NCBI GenBank assembly: GCA_947501315.1
Contig: CANMXH010000135.1
Location: forward strand, 1-6,248
Length of the DNA stretch: 6,248 nt
Source of the DNA: Caulobacteraceae bacterium
GTDB taxonomy: Bacteria > Pseudomonadota > Alphaproteobacteria > Caulobacterales > Caulobacteraceae
Direction: 5' to 3'
Below the pieces are notes generated by a model that had not been told where the DNA came from, did not search any database, and worked only from the letters and a program-made list of their open reading frames with translations. The position numbers and the translations under genes were made by a program. Of the stretch, positions 1 to 5,967 are shown in pieces. How positions within the stretch are numbered: the first letter of the stretch is position 1; every line of letters begins with the position of its first letter.

Positions 1-3
1 CGC

Positions 4-234
4 ATGGCCAAGGATAGATTCAAAACAGAGCATGCCAGCCCGTGGGTTGTCCGCATCGTCATCGGCATTCTGCTTTTGGCCGCCATTGGCCTGCTGGCCA
101 TCTATGCGCTGCGGCCCGGGACAAGTCCGGCAGACGACGCGCAAACGGCCGAGGCGATCCGCAAGATGGATCAGGCCCAGAACGAGGCGAACGCCAAGCG
201 GGACGAACAGCGCAGCGCCACTTCCCTGCTGTAG
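4..234 (+). CDS. Small single-helix membrane protein, unknown function
   Basis: This is a 76-residue protein that I do not recognise. A short basic N-terminus (MAKDRFKTEH) precedes one strongly hydrophobic stretch at about residues 14-36 (WVVRIVIGILLLAAIGLL and on), so it is probably an inner-membrane protein with a single helix. The remaining 40 residues are polar, rich in Ala, Gln, Asn, Glu and Arg, and look like a helix (AEAIRKMDQAQNEANAKR). With the basic end in the cytoplasm, that tail would be periplasmic. There is no cleavage-type AxA site after the hydrophobic part, so I read it as an anchor and not a signal peptide. The ATG lies three bases from the window edge, so the ribosome binding site is not visible and the true start could be further upstream. 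The gene converges with the transporter that follows, with 33 bases between the two stop codons. Codon use matches the rest of the window. Confidence 0.7.
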   Translation: MAKDRFKTEHASPWVVRIVIGILLLAAIGLLAIYALRPGTSPADDAQTAEAIRKMDQAQNEANAKRDEQRSATSLL

Positions 235-240
235 CCGCAG

Positions 241-255
241 GACGGCCTGCCCGTC
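241..255. terminator. Short hairpin between convergent stop codons (weak)
   Basis: GACGG (241-245) and CCGTC (251-255) are inverted around a 5-base loop, within the 33 bases separating the two convergent genes. Neither strand shows a T-tract after it, so it is at most a weak or Rho-assisted terminator. Short GC-rich hairpins like this are frequent by chance at this base composition. Confidence 0.25.
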
Positions 256-267
256 GGCCGGACCCTG

Positions 268-1926
268 TCAGGCGTGCAGGTCCACATCCTTCCGGTCACG
301 GATGAAGAGGAAGCCGACCACCACGGTGACGAGCGCCACCACCACCGGATACCAGAGGCCGTAGTAGATGTTGCCGGTGGCGGCGACCATCGCAAACGCC
401 GTGGTGGGCAGGAACCCGCCGAACCAGCCGTTGCCGATGTGGTAGGGCAGGGACATCGAGGTGTACCGGATACTGGTCGGGAACATCTCGACCAGGGCCG
501 CCGCGATCGGGCCGTAGACCATGGTCACATAGATCACGAGCAGGAACAGGATGGCGACCACCAGCGGCCTGTTGACGAGCGCGCTGTCCGCCTTTGCGGG
601 ATAGCCGGCTGAGGTCAGGGCGGTGCCGAGGCCGGCTTCCCATTCCGTCTTGCGGGCGGCGAAGTCGGGACGGGACAGGGCCGCGCCGTCGAAACCGGTC
701 ACGACCACCTCGCCGATGCGGACCTCGGCCACGGACCCCGCAGGGGCGGCGACATTGGCATAGGTCACGCCGGCCTTGGCCAGATAAGACTTGGCCAGAT
801 CGCAGGAGCTGTCGAACACGGTCTTGCCGACGGGGTCGAACTGGAAGGCGCAGTCGGAAGGATCGGCATACACGCTGACCGGAGCGCTGGCCGTGGCCGC
901 GGCCAGCTGCGGATTGGCTGCGCCGGTCAGGGCGTGGAACAGGGGGAACCAGGTCAGGGCGGCCAGCAGGCAGCCGGTGAGGATGATCGGCTTGCGGCCG
1001 ATCTTGTCCGACAGCCAGCCCCAGAAGACGAAGAAGGGTGTGGCCAGCAGCAGCGAGATGGCGATCAGGATGTTGGCCAGAGGCCCGTCGACCTTGAGTG
1101 TCTTTTCGAGGAAGAACAGGGCGTAGAACTGGCCCGTGTACCAGACCACCGCCTGACCCGCGGTCAGGCCGACGAGGGCCAGCAGCACCAGCTTCAGATT
1201 GGGCCAGCGGCCGAAACTGTCCTTGAGCGGCGTTTTCGACCCCTTGCCCTCGGCCTTCATGCGGGCAAAGGCCGGGCTTTCGGCCAGTCTGAGCCGGATC
1301 CACAGCGACACACCCAGAAGCAGGATCGAGACGAGGAAGGGGATGCGCCAGCCCCAGTCCTTGAAGGCTTCCTCGCCGACAACCGTCCGTACACCGAGGA
1401 TGACCAGAAGGCTGAGCAGCAGGCCGGCGGTTGCGGTGATCTGGATGAAGCTGGTGTAGAAGCCGCGCTTTCCGGGCGGCGCGTGTTCGGCGACATAGGT
1501 GGCGGCCCCGCCATACTCCCCGCCGAGCGCCAGTCCCTGCAGCAGCCGCATGGCGATCAGGATGATCGGGGCCGCCACGCCGATGGCGGCGTAGGATGGC
1601 AGGAGGCCGACTACAAAGGTCGACAACCCCATCAGCAGCATGGTCACCAGAAAGGTATTCTTGCGCCCCCACAGGTCACCCAGCCGGCCGAAGAAGATGG
1701 CCCCGAACGGCCGCACGGCAAAGCCGGCGGCAAAGGCCATCAGGGCGAAGATATAGCCTGTGGTCTCATTCACCCCCGAGAAGAACTGGACGGTGATGAT
1801 CGCGGCCAGAGAGCCGTAGAGGTAGAAGTCGTACCATTCGATCACCGTCCCGACCGAGGAGGCGAGGATGACGAGCCGGTCGTCACGATCGACGGTGTGA
1901 TCCGCGGCTGAGGCGTTGTCGGTCAT
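268..1926 (-). CDS. MHS-family MFS transporter with large periplasmic insertion
   Basis: This is a 552-residue proton-coupled transporter of the inner membrane, from the metabolite:H+ symporter branch of the major facilitator superfamily (the group of ProP, KgtP and ShiA). Evidence: the N-terminal motif SSVGTVIEWYDFYLYG (23-38); the loop 2-3 motif A, GRLGDLWGRKN (80-90); GLALGGEYGGAATYVAEHAP (131-150), typical of this branch; WRIPFL (193-198); and the repeated motif GWLSDKIGRKP (303-313) in the second half. Twelve hydrophobic segments can be placed. Usual members have about 430-450 residues. The excess is an insertion of about 120 residues (roughly 334-452) between helices 9 and 10, on the periplasmic side by the usual topology, with cysteines at 359 and 375. 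The start is supported by GGGAGGGA just upstream of the ATG. The substrate cannot be read from sequence: carboxylates, osmolytes or aromatic acids are all possible. It is transcribed alone and is not obviously linked to the methionine genes. Confidence 0.92.
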   Translation of the reverse strand: MTDNASAADHTVDRDDRLVILASSVGTVIEWYDFYLYGSLAAIITVQFFSGVNETTGYIFALMAFAAGFAVRPFGAIFFGRLGDLWGRKNTFLVTMLLMGLSTFVVGLLPSYAAIGVAAPIILIAMRLLQGLALGGEYGGAATYVAEHAPPGKRGFYTSFIQITATAGLLLSLLVILGVRTVVGEEAFKDWGWRIPFLVSILLLGVSLWIRLRLAESPAFARMKAEGKGSKTPLKDSFGRWPNLKLVLLALVGLTAGQAVVWYTGQFYALFFLEKTLKVDGPLANILIAISLLLATPFFVFWGWLSDKIGRKPIILTGCLLAALTWFPLFHALTGAANPQLAAATASAPVSVYADPSDCAFQFDPVGKTVFDSSCDLAKSYLAKAGVTYANVAAPAGSVAEVRIGEVVVTGFDGAALSRPDFAARKTEWEAGLGTALTSAGYPAKADSALVNRPLVVAILFLLVIYVTMVYGPIAAALVEMFPTSIRYTSMSLPYHIGNGWFGGFLPTTAFAMVAATGNIYYGLWYPVVVALVTVVVGFLFIRDRKDVDLHA

Positions 1927-2036
1927 TGGGTCCCTCCCCGGACTCAGGTCGGGCCGAGCCTAGACCGGGAAACACAAACGCGCATCCGGTTGCGTCAGGG
2001 GCACTGATTCCCGATCGCTCCCTGAAGACCGGAGCC

Positions 2037-2069
2037 AAAGAAAAACCCCCGCCGCTGGTGCGACGGGGG
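2037..2069 (-). terminator. Rho-independent terminator of the 74-residue protein gene
   Basis: Read on the minus strand, a 10-bp stem (2069-2060 with 2055-2046, one G-T wobble) closes on the 4-base loop ACCA and is followed directly by TTTTTCTTT. This is a textbook intrinsic terminator 30 bases after the stop codon at 2099. The other strand has no T-run after the stem, so it acts in one direction. It also separates this gene from the transporter downstream. Confidence 0.93.
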
Positions 2070-2098
2070 CGGTTCTTTCAGCCGATAGGCTGGAAAGC

Positions 2099-2323
2099 CT
2101 AGTTGCTGTCGCTGCTGTCGTCGGTAGCGGCGACAACCGCGGCGACCAGGACAACGCCGCCGATGAGCAGCACGGCGATCGGGATGCCGGCGAATTCGCT
2201 GGAGGCATCGGCCTGGGCACCGACACGGTCACCGACGCGGACGGTGGCGCTGTTGTTCTGGGCGACAGCCTGGCCCGCAACGAGCAGGAGGCCGGCGGTG
2301 ATGGCGGCAATGGTTTTTTTCAT
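2099..2323 (-). CDS. Small exported protein with signal peptide and C-terminal hydrophobic helix
   Basis: This is a 74-residue protein of unknown function. Residues 1-21 form a clear Sec signal peptide: MKK, then a hydrophobic core AAITAGLLLVAG, then AVA before Gln22. The mature part begins QNNSATVRVGDRVGAQADAS. A second hydrophobic stretch lies at about 45-67 (AGIPIAVLLIGGVVLVAAVV), and the tail is short and acidic (DDSSDSN). After cleavage it would be an envelope protein of about 53 residues anchored by one helix. I chose the ATG at 2323 because GGAG lies 9 bases upstream and the signal peptide begins there. The open frame continues upstream to 2572 but encodes Pro/Arg-rich, non-protein-like sequence. 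The gene has its own strong terminator (2037-2069) and a 229-base upstream gap, so it is probably transcribed alone. Small exported proteins of this plan with a 'VRVGDRVGA'-like segment seem familiar from alphaproteobacteria, but I cannot name a family. Confidence 0.82.
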   Translation of the reverse strand: MKKTIAAITAGLLLVAGQAVAQNNSATVRVGDRVGAQADASSEFAGIPIAVLLIGGVVLVAAVVAATDDSSDSN

Positions 2324-2363
2324 CAGACGGACTCCGGGGGAGGGGGTTGGACGCTTTCTCGAG

Positions 2364-2377
2364 GAGCTAGCTAGCTC
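2364..2377. repeat. Perfect 14-bp palindrome in the leader of the small exported protein gene
   Basis: GAGCTAG at 2364-2370 is followed without a spacer by its exact reverse complement, CTAGCTC (2371-2377). It lies 41 bases upstream of the ATG at 2323, where a promoter or 5' leader is expected. It could be an operator half-site pair. AT-richer sequence just upstream on the minus strand (CCGTATGCAAAAT) could hold a -10 element, but I cannot assign a promoter with confidence. Confidence 0.4.
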
Positions 2378-2463
2378 ATTTTGCATACGGTTTTGTGAAG
2401 GACCACCCCAATTGACCCGGGTATACCCTGTCGGGCGAGTCCGTGGCGCCAAGGCCGCACCCG

Positions 2464-2500
2464 GGGGCTCACGCAAGCCCCGTCCGGTTCCGGGATCCCG
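2464..2500. repeat. Two inverted repeats in the hom / small-gene gap
   Basis: GGGGCT (2464-2469) pairs with AGCCCC (2476-2481) around a 6-base loop, and CGGGATCCCG (2491-2500) is a perfect 10-bp palindrome. Together with the 26-bp palindrome at 2517-2542 they make three consecutive inverted repeats in about 80 bases downstream of hom. No T-tract follows either of them. In this GC-rich sequence the shorter two could arise by chance. Confidence 0.35.
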
Positions 2501-2516
2501 TGGGGGCCGGCACAGT

Positions 2517-2542
2517 GCCTCAGGTTCCCGGGAACCTGAGGC
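2517..2542 (-). terminator. Perfect 26-bp palindrome after hom, possible terminator hairpin
   Basis: GCCTCAGGTTCCC (2517-2529) is followed immediately by its exact reverse complement GGGAACCTGAGGC (2530-2542). The repeat starts 10 bases after the hom stop codon, where the operon transcript should end. The RNA would fold into a stem of 11 bp or more with a tight loop. No U-run follows on the minus strand, so it is not a canonical intrinsic terminator. It may block exonucleases at the 3' end, help Rho-dependent or L-shaped termination, or bind a dimeric protein. The palindrome is certain; its role is inferred. Confidence 0.5.
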
Positions 2543-2552
2543 GTCTCCCGGC

Positions 2553-3788
2553 TCAGCCATCCGTCCCGGCAAGGTCGGTCAGGTCGGCCCAGACGCTTTC
2601 GGCCGTCGGCCTTCGCCCGGCACCCCGTCCGCGCGCGGTAAAGACCCGTCCATCCGTTGTGGTGACCCTGAGGGCGTTCCACTCGTCCGGCAGTTCGGCA
2701 AAGAGCGGGTCACCGTCGACGGCGCAAAGGGTGACCCCGAGCTCGCCGCCGGGGACATCCAGCCGCGCCTGCTGCCGCAGCCGACCGGGCGGCAACGTCC
2801 CGCCGGCAGCGAGGGTCTCGCGGAGGATACCCTCCACCGCCGGCAGCTTGCCCAGCGCCTCATGGGCGAGGATGGCCAGTTTGGCGGCGGCATCCAGCCC
2901 GGTCAGATCAGCGGACGGGTCCGCCTCGGCAAATCCGGCCTCACGGGCGGCCAGCAGCGCAGCGTCGAACGGCCGACCCTCGGCGAGCCGATTGAGGATG
3001 AAGTTGCAGGTCCCGTTCAGAACCGCCTCGATCCGCACGATCGCGCCATGGGCTTTCGCGCGCCGGACCGTTTCGATCATCGGGGCACCACCGCCGACAC
3101 TGGCGGCATAGCGCAGGCGTGCACCGGCTGCCGCGGCCAGGGTGGTCAGGCCGGGCAGGTCGGCGCCGATGGCCTGTTTGTTGGCACTGACCACATCCAC
3201 GCCGCGCGACAGGGCCGCCCGGATCAGGGCCAGGCCGGTCGAGGCCTCAGAGATGGCCTCGATCAGGATGTCGGGTTCGCGGGCAAGCAGGGCGGCGGGG
3301 TCCCGGACGGCGAGGCACGCCGGGATGACGGTGTCGCGCGGTCTGGCCGGATCACGAATCAGCACGCCGACCACCTCGAACCTGGGATCGGCAAGGAGGC
3401 GCGGCAGCAGACCGCCGCCCACCACGCCGCATCCGGCCAGGGCGACGCGCAGCACGCGTGCCGGGCCGCGAACCTTTCGGCCCGGGATGGTTTCCGGGCC
3501 GGGCACCAGGGTCACCCCTGCGCCGAGCACGGCCGATCCGGACAGGGGCTGGAGGGCGATGACGCCGATCGCATCGAGGGCGCTGGACAGGCGGGCGGCT
3601 GCGGTTGGGTCGCCACAGGCGACGGCGACGACCCGGCGGCCGCGCCGCACTTCCCGATAGACGGTCGAGGCGGCCTCGGCGGGATCGGACCCATCGAGCT
3701 GAAGCAGGGCGACTGGTTCATCCGTATACGGAGCGTCGTTCTGGTGCGGGAGGGCTGGGGTGGTCCGGGCAAGGGGCAGGGCGGTCAT
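2553..3788 (-). CDS. hom: Homoserine dehydrogenase with unusual N-terminal extension
   Basis: This 411-residue cytoplasmic enzyme reduces aspartate semialdehyde to homoserine with NAD(P)H, the last common step before the methionine and threonine branches. The Rossmann motif is AGCGVVGGG (118-126). Catalytic-domain signatures follow: VVSANKQAI (199-207, with K204), YAASVGGGAP (227-236), VLNGTCNFIL (256-265) and AGFAEADPSADLTGLDAAAK (284-303). E288, D299 and K303 have the same spacing as yeast Glu208, Asp219 and Lys223. The protein ends about 110 residues later with no ACT domain, so threonine feedback through ACT is not expected. Most stand-alone enzymes begin almost at the Rossmann motif; here about 110 residues come first, including an alpha/beta-looking segment (26-95). 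The ATG at 3788 is supported by GGGAGA 7 bases upstream and by its position 11 bases after the metB stop. It is the third gene of the riboswitch-controlled operon. Confidence 0.93.
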   Translation of the reverse strand: MTALPLARTTPALPHQNDAPYTDEPVALLQLDGSDPAEAASTVYREVRRGRRVVAVACGDPTAAARLSSALDAIGVIALQPLSGSAVLGAGVTLVPGPETIPGRKVRGPARVLRVALAGCGVVGGGLLPRLLADPRFEVVGVLIRDPARPRDTVIPACLAVRDPAALLAREPDILIEAISEASTGLALIRAALSRGVDVVSANKQAIGADLPGLTTLAAAAGARLRYAASVGGGAPMIETVRRAKAHGAIVRIEAVLNGTCNFILNRLAEGRPFDAALLAAREAGFAEADPSADLTGLDAAAKLAILAHEALGKLPAVEGILRETLAAGGTLPPGRLRQQARLDVPGGELGVTLCAVDGDPLFAELPDEWNALRVTTTDGRVFTARGRGAGRRPTAESVWADLTDLAGTDG

Positions 3789-3799
3789 GGCGGTCTCCC

Positions 3800-4984
3800 T
3801 CAGGCGGCTTCGGCGGCGAGCGGCAGCGCCAGCGCACCCAGCGCCGCCGACAGATCGGCCAGCAGGTCGTCCGCATGTTCCAGGCCGATCGACAGCCGGA
3901 GCAGGCCGTCGGTGATGCCGGCGGTGATGCGGGCCTCGGCCGTCATGGCGGCGTGGGTCATCAGGGCAGGATGGGCAATCAGGCTTTCGACCCCGCCCAG
4001 GGACTCGGCCAGGGTGAAGACCTCCAGCCGGTCGACAAAGGCCCGGACGGCATCGATGTCGTGCAGTTCGAAACTGAGCATGGCACCGAAGCCGGATTGT
4101 TGGCGGGCTGCGATCGCATGGCCCGGATGCGATGCGAGACCCGGATAGTGAACCGCGCGCACGGCCGGCTGTGCCAGCAGCCATTCGGCCACGCGGCCGG
4201 CGGTCGCCTGCTGGCGCTCGATCCGGGCGAACAGGGTGCGGACGCCCCGCAGGGTCAGCCAGGCGTCGAACGGTGCCCCGGTAACGCCCAGGCAGTTGGC
4301 CCACCAGGTCAGCCGCTCCAGATCGGCAGGGTCCTTGGCCACCACACAGCCGCCGACCACGTCGGAATGGCCGTTGATGTATTTGGTGGTCGAGTGGATC
4401 ACCAGATCGGCCCCCAGCGCGATCGGCTGTTGCAGGGCGGGAGACAGGAAGGTGTTGTCCACCGCTGCCTTGCAGCCGACGGCATGGGCCCGGGCGCAGA
4501 GGTCGGCCACGTCGACCACCCGCATCAGCGGATTGGACGGGGTCTCGATCAGGATCAGTTTCGGCTTCAGGGCGAAGGCGGCATCCAGGGCGGTGCGATC
4601 ATTCTGGTCGACGAACTGCACCTTGAAATGGCCACGGCCGGCGCGGGCGCAGAGCAGGCGGTGGGTACCGCCGTAGAGGTCATGGGGCGCAATCAGCAGG
4701 TCACCGGGCTCAAGGGCGAAGAGCGCCAGATCGACGGCCGCCATGCCGGTGGCCGTCACCACCGCCCCGCAGCCCCCCTCGAGTTTCGCCAGGGTTTCGC
4801 CGAGCATGTCACGGGTGGGATTGCCCGAGCGGGTGTAGTCGTAGCGCCGCTTACCCTCCAGGCCGTCGAAACTGTAGTTCGAGGACAGATAGAGCGGCGG
4901 CATCACCGCGCCGTGCGCCGGATCGCTGTTCACGCCGTAACGGGCGGCGGTCGTACAGGGGTGGGGGTCGGACGGACAGGTCAT
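3800..4984 (-). CDS. metB: Cystathionine gamma-synthase
   Basis: This is a 394-residue cytoplasmic PLP enzyme of the Cys/Met metabolism family. It replaces the acyl group of O-acyl-homoserine with cysteine, giving cystathionine. Motifs in order: YDYTRSGNPTRDMLGETLAKLEGG (48-71, tyrosine and arginine that hold PLP phosphate from the neighbouring subunit); SGNPT; HDLYGGTHRL (101-110); AAVDNTF (173-179, D176 for the pyridine nitrogen); HSTTKYINGHSDVVGG (197-212, PLP lysine K201); and AESLGGVESLIAHPALMTHA (326-345). The last block and the tail GLLRLSIGLEHADDLLADL are close to E. coli MetB as I recall it, with E327 at the place of its substrate-site glutamate. That favours gamma-synthase over cystathionine beta-lyase or sulfhydrylase, though MetZ-type activity cannot be excluded. 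I took the ATG at 4984 because it overlaps the metX stop as ATGA, which implies translational coupling; the open frame upstream (to 5056) lies inside metX. The length is normal for the family. Confidence 0.93.
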   Translation of the reverse strand: MTCPSDPHPCTTAARYGVNSDPAHGAVMPPLYLSSNYSFDGLEGKRRYDYTRSGNPTRDMLGETLAKLEGGCGAVVTATGMAAVDLALFALEPGDLLIAPHDLYGGTHRLLCARAGRGHFKVQFVDQNDRTALDAAFALKPKLILIETPSNPLMRVVDVADLCARAHAVGCKAAVDNTFLSPALQQPIALGADLVIHSTTKYINGHSDVVGGCVVAKDPADLERLTWWANCLGVTGAPFDAWLTLRGVRTLFARIERQQATAGRVAEWLLAQPAVRAVHYPGLASHPGHAIAARQQSGFGAMLSFELHDIDAVRAFVDRLEVFTLAESLGGVESLIAHPALMTHAAMTAEARITAGITDGLLRLSIGLEHADDLLADLSAALGALALPLAAEAA

Positions 4985-5967
4985 GCGGCGATCTCGCGGG
5001 TCGGAAGGGAAAGGGGGCTGAGGATGTCGTGCAGGGCGTGGCTGACCCGCTCGCATTCCTTCAGGAAGGCGTCGTGGCCGAAGATGGAGGGGGCCTCGAT
5101 GAAGCGGCGCAGGTTCGGGGCGCGGGCGGCGAGGTCGCGACTGTCATCGATCGGCACCAGCCGGTCCGAGGTGAAGCCGATGACGGTCAGGGGGCAGCGG
5201 ATCGCCCCGGGCGCGACGGTGTGACGGTCCAGCGAATCCGACAGGGCGATCCAGCGCGCGGCGTCGGTCACGTCCCTGTAGGCGACGCCGCGGGCGATCA
5301 GATAGTCGCAGACCGGATAGGGATCACCGGCCCGGGTGGGCGGTGTCGAGGCGAAGCGCAGGCCGAACTCCTCGGCCGTGCGATAGCTGATCATGGCCAG
5401 TTCGCGGGCCAGGGCGATCCCCTCAGCCTCGCGGCCGCAGTCACGGGCGAAGGCCAGCAGACGGCGCTGTACGCCGCGCATGGCGGTTGCCGTCGGATGG
5501 GTACGGTGAGCGGCCGAGATGACAGCCAGTTCGCCGATCCGTTCCGGAAAGGCCGCCGCGAAGGCGAGGCCGACGCAGCCGCCATAGGAGGCGCCGATGA
5601 AGACGTCGATCCGCGGCTCCCCGATCCCGTCCAGCAGCCGGGCCAGAAGCCGGGCCTGATCCGTGGTGGTCAAGGTGACTTCGGCCTCTCCGGAGCCCGG
5701 CGCGAGGTCAAAAGCCAGCACCCGCAGGCCGTCCAGATCGATCGGGCCGCCGGCCCTGACCGCCCAGGGCCACCAGCGCGTCGCAAAGCGGCCACCGGAA
5801 ATACCCCCGGCAACGACCACGAGGGGGCCTTGGCCGGGGCCGTGCAGCCGGCCGACGATCTCCGACGCGGCCAGCCGTTGGCCAGACTCCAGCCGAAAAT
5901 CGGCGGTGATGGGCACCCGGACATCCCGCCCCGGCGCCTCGTCAACATGTCCCTTGGTGGACGCCAC
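4981..5967 (-). CDS. metX: Homoserine O-acyltransferase, MetX type (alpha/beta hydrolase)
   Basis: This 328-residue cytoplasmic enzyme transfers an acyl group from acyl-CoA to the hydroxyl of homoserine, the first committed step to methionine. It has the alpha/beta-hydrolase fold of MetX. The nucleophile motif is GASYGG (125-130, S127), the acid is D268 in FTSDRLVP, and the base is H298 in the family signature GHDAFL (297-302). The oxyanion region is VVVAGGISGG (50-59). At 328 residues it is shorter than most MetX proteins (about 360-380), with the deficit largely in the lid between S127 and D268. Whether it uses acetyl-CoA or succinyl-CoA cannot be decided by eye; an O-succinyltransferase of the MetX fold is quite possible. 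The start is GTG at 5967, with CGGAG six bases before it. An ATG at 5948 is out of frame. It is the first gene of the operon, follows the SAM-I leader, and its stop overlaps the metB ATG. Confidence 0.87.
   Translation of the reverse strand: MASTKGHVDEAPGRDVRVPITADFRLESGQRLAASEIVGRLHGPGQGPLVVVAGGISGGRFATRWWPWAVRAGGPIDLDGLRVLAFDLAPGSGEAEVTLTTTDQARLLARLLDGIGEPRIDVFIGASYGGCVGLAFAAAFPERIGELAVISAAHRTHPTATAMRGVQRRLLAFARDCGREAEGIALARELAMISYRTAEEFGLRFASTPPTRAGDPYPVCDYLIARGVAYRDVTDAARWIALSDSLDRHTVAPGAIRCPLTVIGFTSDRLVPIDDSRDLAARAPNLRRFIEAPSIFGHDAFLKECERVSHALHDILSPLSLPTREIAA

Noticed and set aside
934..1911. Plus-strand open frame of 325 codons opposite the transporter
   Set aside because: The translation is rich in Gln, Gly, Glu and Asp and contains no motif. 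The opposite strand encodes a convincing twelve-helix transporter.
2324..2572. Upstream extension of the small exported protein to 157 residues
   Set aside because: The extra residues are Pro/Arg/Gly-rich and would bury a clear signal peptide. The ATG at 2323 has its own Shine-Dalgarno.
2103..4148. Long plus-strand open frame of 681 codons opposite hom and metB
   Set aside because: It is antisense to two genes with intact catalytic motifs. The translation is low-complexity, rich in Gly, Arg, Gln and Asp, with no recognisable domain, as expected for a shadow frame in high-GC DNA.
3789..4304. Upstream extension of the hom open frame
   Set aside because: It lies inside metB in another frame and reads as Arg/Pro-rich nonsense. 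The ATG at 3788 has a good ribosome binding site 11 bases after the metB stop.
5946..5960. AAGGGAC followed by ATG (5948) as an alternative metX start
   Set aside because: The ATG is out of frame with metX, and AAGGGA is too close to it to act as a normal ribosome binding site.
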